From an uncultured Gammaproteobacteria bacterium (GTDB lineage Bacteria > Pseudomonadota > Gammaproteobacteria > DRJJ01), in contig CAMYJU010000022.1 in NCBI GenBank assembly GCA_947258795.1, positions 1 to 50,477 of the forward strand: a stretch of DNA of 50,477 bases, in the 5' to 3' direction. Under the pieces are notes generated by a model that did not search any database, had not been told where the DNA came from, and saw only the letters and a list, made by a program, of their open reading frames with translations. The position numbers and the translations under genes were made by a program. Of the stretch, positions 45,841 through 50,477 are shown one piece after another; positions within the stretch are counted from its first letter, which is position 1, and the number at the start of each line of letters is the position of its first letter.

Positions 45841-47388
45841 GTGAGTCTGTCAGACAATAACCATCAATCGGCGGCCCAGGCCTGGCTGTTTCTGATTGCG
45901 TGCATCATCGGACTCTCCTTTTATTATCCCACCCTGGCAGATATGGCGGCTATGTGGTGGGAGGAGAGTTCTGCCTATTCTCATGGCTTGTTACTGGTTT
46001 TTGTCGTTGCCTATTTTTTCACCAGGCAATGGTTCAGTGAGCGACATCGACTGAGCATACAAACGAAAATCTGGCTGTTACCTCCCGTTCTGTTCCTGTC
46101 GTTACTGTGGATGCTTGCCTATCTGGCTCAGGTTCAGGCACTGGAACAACTGGTTGTACTGCTGGTGCTGGGTTCACTGGTGGTAGCGCTACTCGGTCCC
46201 TCCCGATCCGTGCCTTATATCTATGTGATCGCGCTGATGATTTTTACCATATCATCATGGTCGCAGATTAATGACCTGCTAAGATTCGGCACGGCCATAT
46301 TGTCCGGCATTGTACTGGAACTGACCGGTGTTACTTCAGTGCGTGAAGGCTATTTTATACTGGTGCCTGCCGGTACTTTCGAGGTCACCGGTGGCTGTAG
46401 TGGATTGCGTTACCAGCTGGCGGGCCTGTCTATCGCCTTCATCTACGCCTATATGGAAAGAATGTCGTTATGGATGACATTTTTCTACCTGCTGACAGCA
46501 GCCCTGGTTATTTTTTTCGCCAATGTCGTGCGTATATATATCGTTATACTGGCCGGTCAGTTTACACAGATGAAGAGTTCGCTAGTTGATGATCACCTGT
46601 GGCTGGGCTGGATCGTATTCGGCGTTTTCATGTCTGCTTTTCTTTACTTTTCCAATCGTTTGATCAGGCCCGCAGACAGATCAGCTAAAGATGCGGAATC
46701 AGAGCTTGCTGAGCCGCCCGTAAATACAAATGGCGGCAAGTGGGGGTATACCCTGCTGGTGCTGGCCCTGGTCGCGAGCGGACCATTGCTGGCACACTAT
46801 TACACGCCATCGCCGAATATGCAGAATCTGCCAACGCTTGAACTGCCAGGCAAGGCAGGTGACTGGGCTCTGACGCCGCTGTCGGCAAACGGGCAGGACT
46901 GGAAACCAGCTTTTATTTCTCCTGATATTACTAGCGGGGGAAGATATACTGACTCAGGCCGGCATGCCACTGCGGTCGACTACTATATGATGATCTATGC
47001 ATACCAGACGCAAGGTCATGAAGCGGTCAATGTTAATAACAAGGTATATGACGAGACCAGCTGGGTAGTAACGGCAAGCAGGAACCAGGCGGTTCGGCTT
47101 GAAAATGACCGGTCGTTCGTGGTCAGGGAGTTTGAGATCAGGGATAGGCGTGGGAAAACCAGGCTGGTATGGATGTGGTACTACGTCAATGGCGAGAATC
47201 TATCAAATAAATACAAAACCAAAATGGCTGGCCTGGCCGGGGTGTTCAAAAAACAGCCGGCAATCAGTGTCAATGTGCTATCGGTTGCTACCGGGATTGA
47301 ACCCGGTCCCGCCAGAAGCATACTGACCGATTTTTTGAATCATGGCCTGACGGGCATGAACAGGCTGTTCGACAGCTGGTCCTCTTGA
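45841..47388 (+). CDS. xrtA: Exosortase A fused to EpsI domain
   Basis: XrtA is an integral-membrane cysteine protease/transpeptidase that processes proteins with a C-terminal PEP-CTERM signal. The first 300 residues carry about eight helices. The catalytic triad is seen as Cys in FEVTGGCSGLRYQLAGL, Arg in FANVVRIYIVIL and His in VDDHLWLGWIVFG (residues 189, 234 and 255, counted from GTG 45832). The C-terminal EpsI (DUF3485) domain (about 325-518, VDYYMMIYAYQTQGHE) is fused, as is frequent for type A. I favour GTG 45841, because AGGA at 45827-45830 is too close to 45832; the alternative adds three residues. It follows prsR closely. Confidence 0.95.
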   Translation: MSLSDNNHQSAAQAWLFLIACIIGLSFYYPTLADMAAMWWEESSAYSHGLLLVFVVAYFFTRQWFSERHRLSIQTKIWLLPPVLFLSLLWMLAYLAQVQALEQLVVLLVLGSLVVALLGPSRSVPYIYVIALMIFTISSWSQINDLLRFGTAILSGIVLELTGVTSVREGYFILVPAGTFEVTGGCSGLRYQLAGLSIAFIYAYMERMSLWMTFFYLLTAALVIFFANVVRIYIVILAGQFTQMKSSLVDDHLWLGWIVFGVFMSAFLYFSNRLIRPADRSAKDAESELAEPPVNTNGGKWGYTLLVLALVASGPLLAHYYTPSPNMQNLPTLELPGKAGDWALTPLSANGQDWKPAFISPDITSGGRYTDSGRHATAVDYYMMIYAYQTQGHEAVNVNNKVYDETSWVVTASRNQAVRLENDRSFVVREFEIRDRRGKTRLVWMWYYVNGENLSNKYKTKMAGLAGVFKKQPAISVNVLSVATGIEPGPARSILTDFLNHGLTGMNRLFDSWSS

Positions 47389-47398
47389 TGGAACTATT

Positions 47399-50191
47399 AT
47401 GAATAACAGATTATCAGTCTACAGAGTCCTTTCATATATTTTGTTGTCACTGGCTGTAATGGCAATAATCGCCTGCAGTTCAGATACGCCGGAACAGAGA
47501 ATAGACAGGGCCAGGGATCTGCTGGAAAAACGTGAATACCGCAGTGCCGTCATTGAACTAAAGCATGTATTGAAGAAGGACGAAAAGAACCTGGAGGCTA
47601 GAAAATTGCTGGGTAGTATTTACCTGGAGCTAGGTGACGGTGTGACCTCGGACAAGGAGTTCCAGCGTTATATCAGTCATGGTGGTAATGCCAATAATAT
47701 CCAGATCGAACTGGCGCGGTCCTATTTACTGGGCAAGCAATATCAAAAATTGCTGGATAGTATCAGGATCGCGCAGATCGATGATCCGGAAAAAAGGCTT
47801 GCGGTAATTGCCTACATGGGTGAGGCCTATCTCGGACTTGGCAAGTATGATGAAGCCGCGGCACAGTATAACCAGGCCCTGGGCATCAATGCAGACTATC
47901 TGCCGGCCAGACTGGGGCAGGCCTGGGTGGCGATTGGCAAGCAGGATATGCCTGATGCCGAACGCAAGTTGAAGGCGTTAACGTCCGCAAATCCGCAATA
48001 CCAGGATGCCTGGAGTGCACTAGCCGGTCTTTACCGTATGCAAAACAAGCTGGACGATTCGGTTGCGGCATATAAAAGGGCTATTGAACAGGAAGGACTG
48101 CTTGTCACAGATATCAAGTCCTACTCGATCAGAATAGGTCTGATCCAGGTCTTGCTGGCCAAGAGGGATCTTGCTGCTGCAGATGAGCACATCAACGCAA
48201 TCACCAATGCCTATCCACGCTTGCCATTTACCCTGTACTACAGAGGTTTGCAGGCGTATATGAACAAGGATTACGGGACGGCTAGCGGTTTGTTGGTCCA
48301 GGTAACCGACATCATTCCTGATTACATGCCGCCCTACATGTTGCTGGGTGCGATTCATTACCTGGATGGTAACTATGGCCAGGCCAATATTCTGTTGAAC
48401 CGTTATTTACGTGCGGTTCCGTCAAACATCGAGGCAAGAAAACTGTTGGCCGCGGTCCATGTCAAGCTTGACCAGAATGCGGCGGCACTGGACGTACTTG
48501 CCCCGGTCTTGTCTGTGAACAAGTCTGACAGTCAGACGCTTGCGATACTGGGCGAGGTGGCAGCACGGGAAAGTCATGGTGAGCAGGCGATACAAAAGCT
48601 GATGCAGGCAGCCAGCAAGGAACCTGACAATGTTGCAATCAGTAACACACTGGCAATCGCCTATATGCGTACAGACCGGTATGACGAGGCCCTGAACAGT
48701 CTGCAGGGGCTTGGAGATTCGGCAAATATCAGGTCGCAGGTCCTGAAGATACAGGCCTATCTGCATAAATCGAACATACGACAGGCCAGAAAACTGGCGC
48801 GGGGTCTTTATCAACAGCAGATAGATATGTCGAGTGCGGACACCATCAATGGCATAGTGGAGGTGTTGGGCCGACAGCAGGAGGAGGCGAGAAACTATTT
48901 CGAGAACGCTATCCAGGCCTCGCCGGAGAACATAATTGCGCGGTTTTACCTGGCCCGACTTGAGCTGGCAAACGGGCGACAGGACGAGGCCAGACAGCAT
49001 TATGAACAGATTATCAGTATGCAGGAAAGCTATACTCCGGCTTACATAGGTCTGGCTCAATTGGAGCAGCAGCAGGGGAACAGTGAACAGGCGCTGAAAT
49101 GGTTAAAGCAGGCTGTTTCCATCGGCAAGGATAATATTACGCCGGTACTGGTGCTGGCCAACTATTATATAGAAAACAAGGATGTCGAGAGTGCAAGAGA
49201 GGTGCTGAATGCCTCGATGGCCACACATCCTGAAAATGAATATCGTGATATTCTGATGGCGCGCGTTTATCAGCTGGCCGATACCGAGGAGGCGACGGTC
49301 AGGTATTACAAATCCCTGCTCGACAAGTATCCAAAAAACAGTCAGGTGTATATCGAGTTTTCTGCCTATCTTTCAAAAATCAACAAGGCAGACCAGGCCA
49401 GTCAGTATATGTCGAAGGCGATCAGGATCAACCCGGACTCGCTACGTGTGCAGAGTGCTCTCAGCCTGGCGAAGTTACAGGAGGGTGATGTTGATCAGGC
49501 CCTGAAGATAGCCAAAAAGATACAGACGGATGAGCAGGGCTCCAGTGTCGGTTATGTCCTTGCCGGCGATATCTATATGTCCAAGTCCCGTTACAGCGAG
49601 GCGAAAGACAGTTACACACAGGCGCTGCAACGCAACCCGGACAGAAAGATACTGTATAAGCTGTTCAAGGTGTATTACGCGCTGGACCAGCGAAAACAGG
49701 GTCGGGAGTTACTCCAGTCGTGGATCAATGATCATCCGCATGACAGGGTGGCAGTGTTTGATTTTGGCAATACCCTGCTGGCTGCGAAAGACTGGTCCGG
49801 TGCCGTTGCACAGTACAGGAAGGTACTGGATCAGGTACCCGGCCATGTCGGCAGTCTGAACAATATCGCATCGGCCTATATGCATATTGATATCAACAAG
49901 GCGCTGGATTATGCAAAACAGGCACACGATCGTGCCCAGCTGAATCCCGCCGTGCAGGATACACTGGGCTGGATCTATTTCAAGGCCGGACAGACAGACA
50001 AGTCCTTGCCATTACTGGAACAGGCAATTACCAAAAGCAGGCATCCAACCATTCTCTATCATGCGGCCAGTGTCTATGCGAAAAAGGGTGATACTGCCAG
50101 GGCCAGGGAGCTGCTGAATGAAGGGCTGGAAAACAACCAGTACTTTGAAGAACGCAAGCAGGCAGAAAATCTGCTCAACAGTCTGCCCTGA
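47399..50191 (+). CDS. prsT: PEP-CTERM system TPR lipoprotein PrsT
   Basis: PrsT (930 residues) is a lipoprotein (LLSLAVMAIIACSS, cysteine at about residue 23) made almost wholly of tetratricopeptide repeats, of which about 20 or more can be traced. Examples are AYLGLGKYDEAAAQYNQALGI near 140-160 and GDIYMSKSRYSEAKDSYTQA near 722-741. The repeat solenoid probably scaffolds polysaccharide or protein-export partners in the periplasm. PrsT proteins regularly sit next to prsK, prsR and exosortase A, as here (10 bases after xrtA). Its start has GATGGAAC as a weak ribosome-binding region. Confidence 0.94.
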   Translation: MNNRLSVYRVLSYILLSLAVMAIIACSSDTPEQRIDRARDLLEKREYRSAVIELKHVLKKDEKNLEARKLLGSIYLELGDGVTSDKEFQRYISHGGNANNIQIELARSYLLGKQYQKLLDSIRIAQIDDPEKRLAVIAYMGEAYLGLGKYDEAAAQYNQALGINADYLPARLGQAWVAIGKQDMPDAERKLKALTSANPQYQDAWSALAGLYRMQNKLDDSVAAYKRAIEQEGLLVTDIKSYSIRIGLIQVLLAKRDLAAADEHINAITNAYPRLPFTLYYRGLQAYMNKDYGTASGLLVQVTDIIPDYMPPYMLLGAIHYLDGNYGQANILLNRYLRAVPSNIEARKLLAAVHVKLDQNAAALDVLAPVLSVNKSDSQTLAILGEVAARESHGEQAIQKLMQAASKEPDNVAISNTLAIAYMRTDRYDEALNSLQGLGDSANIRSQVLKIQAYLHKSNIRQARKLARGLYQQQIDMSSADTINGIVEVLGRQQEEARNYFENAIQASPENIIARFYLARLELANGRQDEARQHYEQIISMQESYTPAYIGLAQLEQQQGNSEQALKWLKQAVSIGKDNITPVLVLANYYIENKDVESAREVLNASMATHPENEYRDILMARVYQLADTEEATVRYYKSLLDKYPKNSQVYIEFSAYLSKINKADQASQYMSKAIRINPDSLRVQSALSLAKLQEGDVDQALKIAKKIQTDEQGSSVGYVLAGDIYMSKSRYSEAKDSYTQALQRNPDRKILYKLFKVYYALDQRKQGRELLQSWINDHPHDRVAVFDFGNTLLAAKDWSGAVAQYRKVLDQVPGHVGSLNNIASAYMHIDINKALDYAKQAHDRAQLNPAVQDTLGWIYFKAGQTDKSLPLLEQAITKSRHPTILYHAASVYAKKGDTARARELLNEGLENNQYFEERKQAENLLNSLP

Positions 50192-50477
50192 TGTCATATA
50201 TGCATGGAACCATAGTTTGGCCGTTTTTGATACCATAATTTGGCCGGTCTCGACCCATAAGAGACCTTCATGGAATTTCGTTGTTCATCAGAAATTTGCC
50301 AGAAGCGGTCCCTCATCATTTTGATGTATAACTATCCAGAAAGCAGTCATTCATAATCTTAGCAGTGCAGGAACTGTGGTGGCGTCGTTGGCAGGCGAGT
50401 GGGATCTGATCTAATACTCAAGGTTTATTGTGAGCAGATGACGAACCCACAATGCTATCTCCTTGTAAAATATAGAA
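50192..50477. other. Window end without a recognised gene
   Basis: The last 286 bases hold no convincing frame. Two direct copies of ACCATARTTTGGCCG lie at 50209-50223 and 50232-50246, and an inverted repeat GGTCTC/GAGACC (about 50246-50266) follows; it lacks the T-run of a terminator. These features resemble the edge of a mobile element or a promoter region, but nothing decisive can be read before the window ends. Confidence 0.4.

Overview
The window is chromosomal DNA of a gammaproteobacterium with moderately high GC. Conserved gene order supports this: queA-tgt-yajC-secD-secF, suhB, leuC-leuD-leuB-asd-fimV-truA-trpF-trpB-trpA-accD-folC-dedD-cvpA-purF-metZ. The combination of a type II secretion (gsp) cluster with an exosortase A / PEP-CTERM module points to an environmental, exopolysaccharide-producing lineage. 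I cannot fix the genus from sequence alone. I saw no rRNA, tRNA, CRISPR array or intact insertion sequence.

Layout. 1-4753: end of queA, then tgt, yajC, secD and secF (tRNA queuosine modification and Sec translocon accessory proteins). 4754-6173: sparse region with two small hypothetical genes on the minus strand, a perfect FNR/Anr-type box and a terminator. 6174-7930: suhB and a LysR regulator on the minus strand, the latter divergent from leuC across a long palindrome. 8160-12845: leuC, leuD, leuB and asd; leuC carries an apparent internal deletion with a frameshift, and hairpin repeats sit between leuC, leuD and leuB. 13096-24386: fimV, terminator, truA, trpF-trpB-trpA, accD, folC, dedD, cvpA and purF.

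24512-26270 is an accessory patch: two unrecognised genes, a third reduced to its signal peptide where a REP palindrome begins, and an intact REP-associated tyrosine transposase (RAYT) flanked by REP-like palindromes. 26341-27652: metZ behind a SAM-II riboswitch with a readable terminator/antiterminator switch. 27891-29490: a DUF455 ferritin-like protein and a lipoprotein, overlapping.

29492-41087 is one long minus-strand gsp cluster (gspG-H-I-J-K-L-M-N, then gspD-E-F and a Sel1/SPOR lipoprotein). It lacks gspC and a prepilin peptidase here. From 41296 the plus strand carries rfbD (dTDP-rhamnose synthesis) and the PEP-CTERM module prsK-prsR-xrtA/epsI-prsT: sensor kinase, sigma-54 activator, exosortase fused to EpsI, and a TPR lipoprotein. 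This set probably coordinates polysaccharide production with sorting of PEP-CTERM proteins; no PEP-CTERM substrate is encoded in the window.

A dispersed family of intergenic hairpins (CCCTCTCCC/GGGAGAGGG arms) recurs before tgt, after secF, inside the leu cluster and after metZ. The most informative non-coding signals are the SAM-II switch, the FNR box, the LysR-leuC palindrome, and a perfect 19-bp palindrome lying over the probable gsp promoter.
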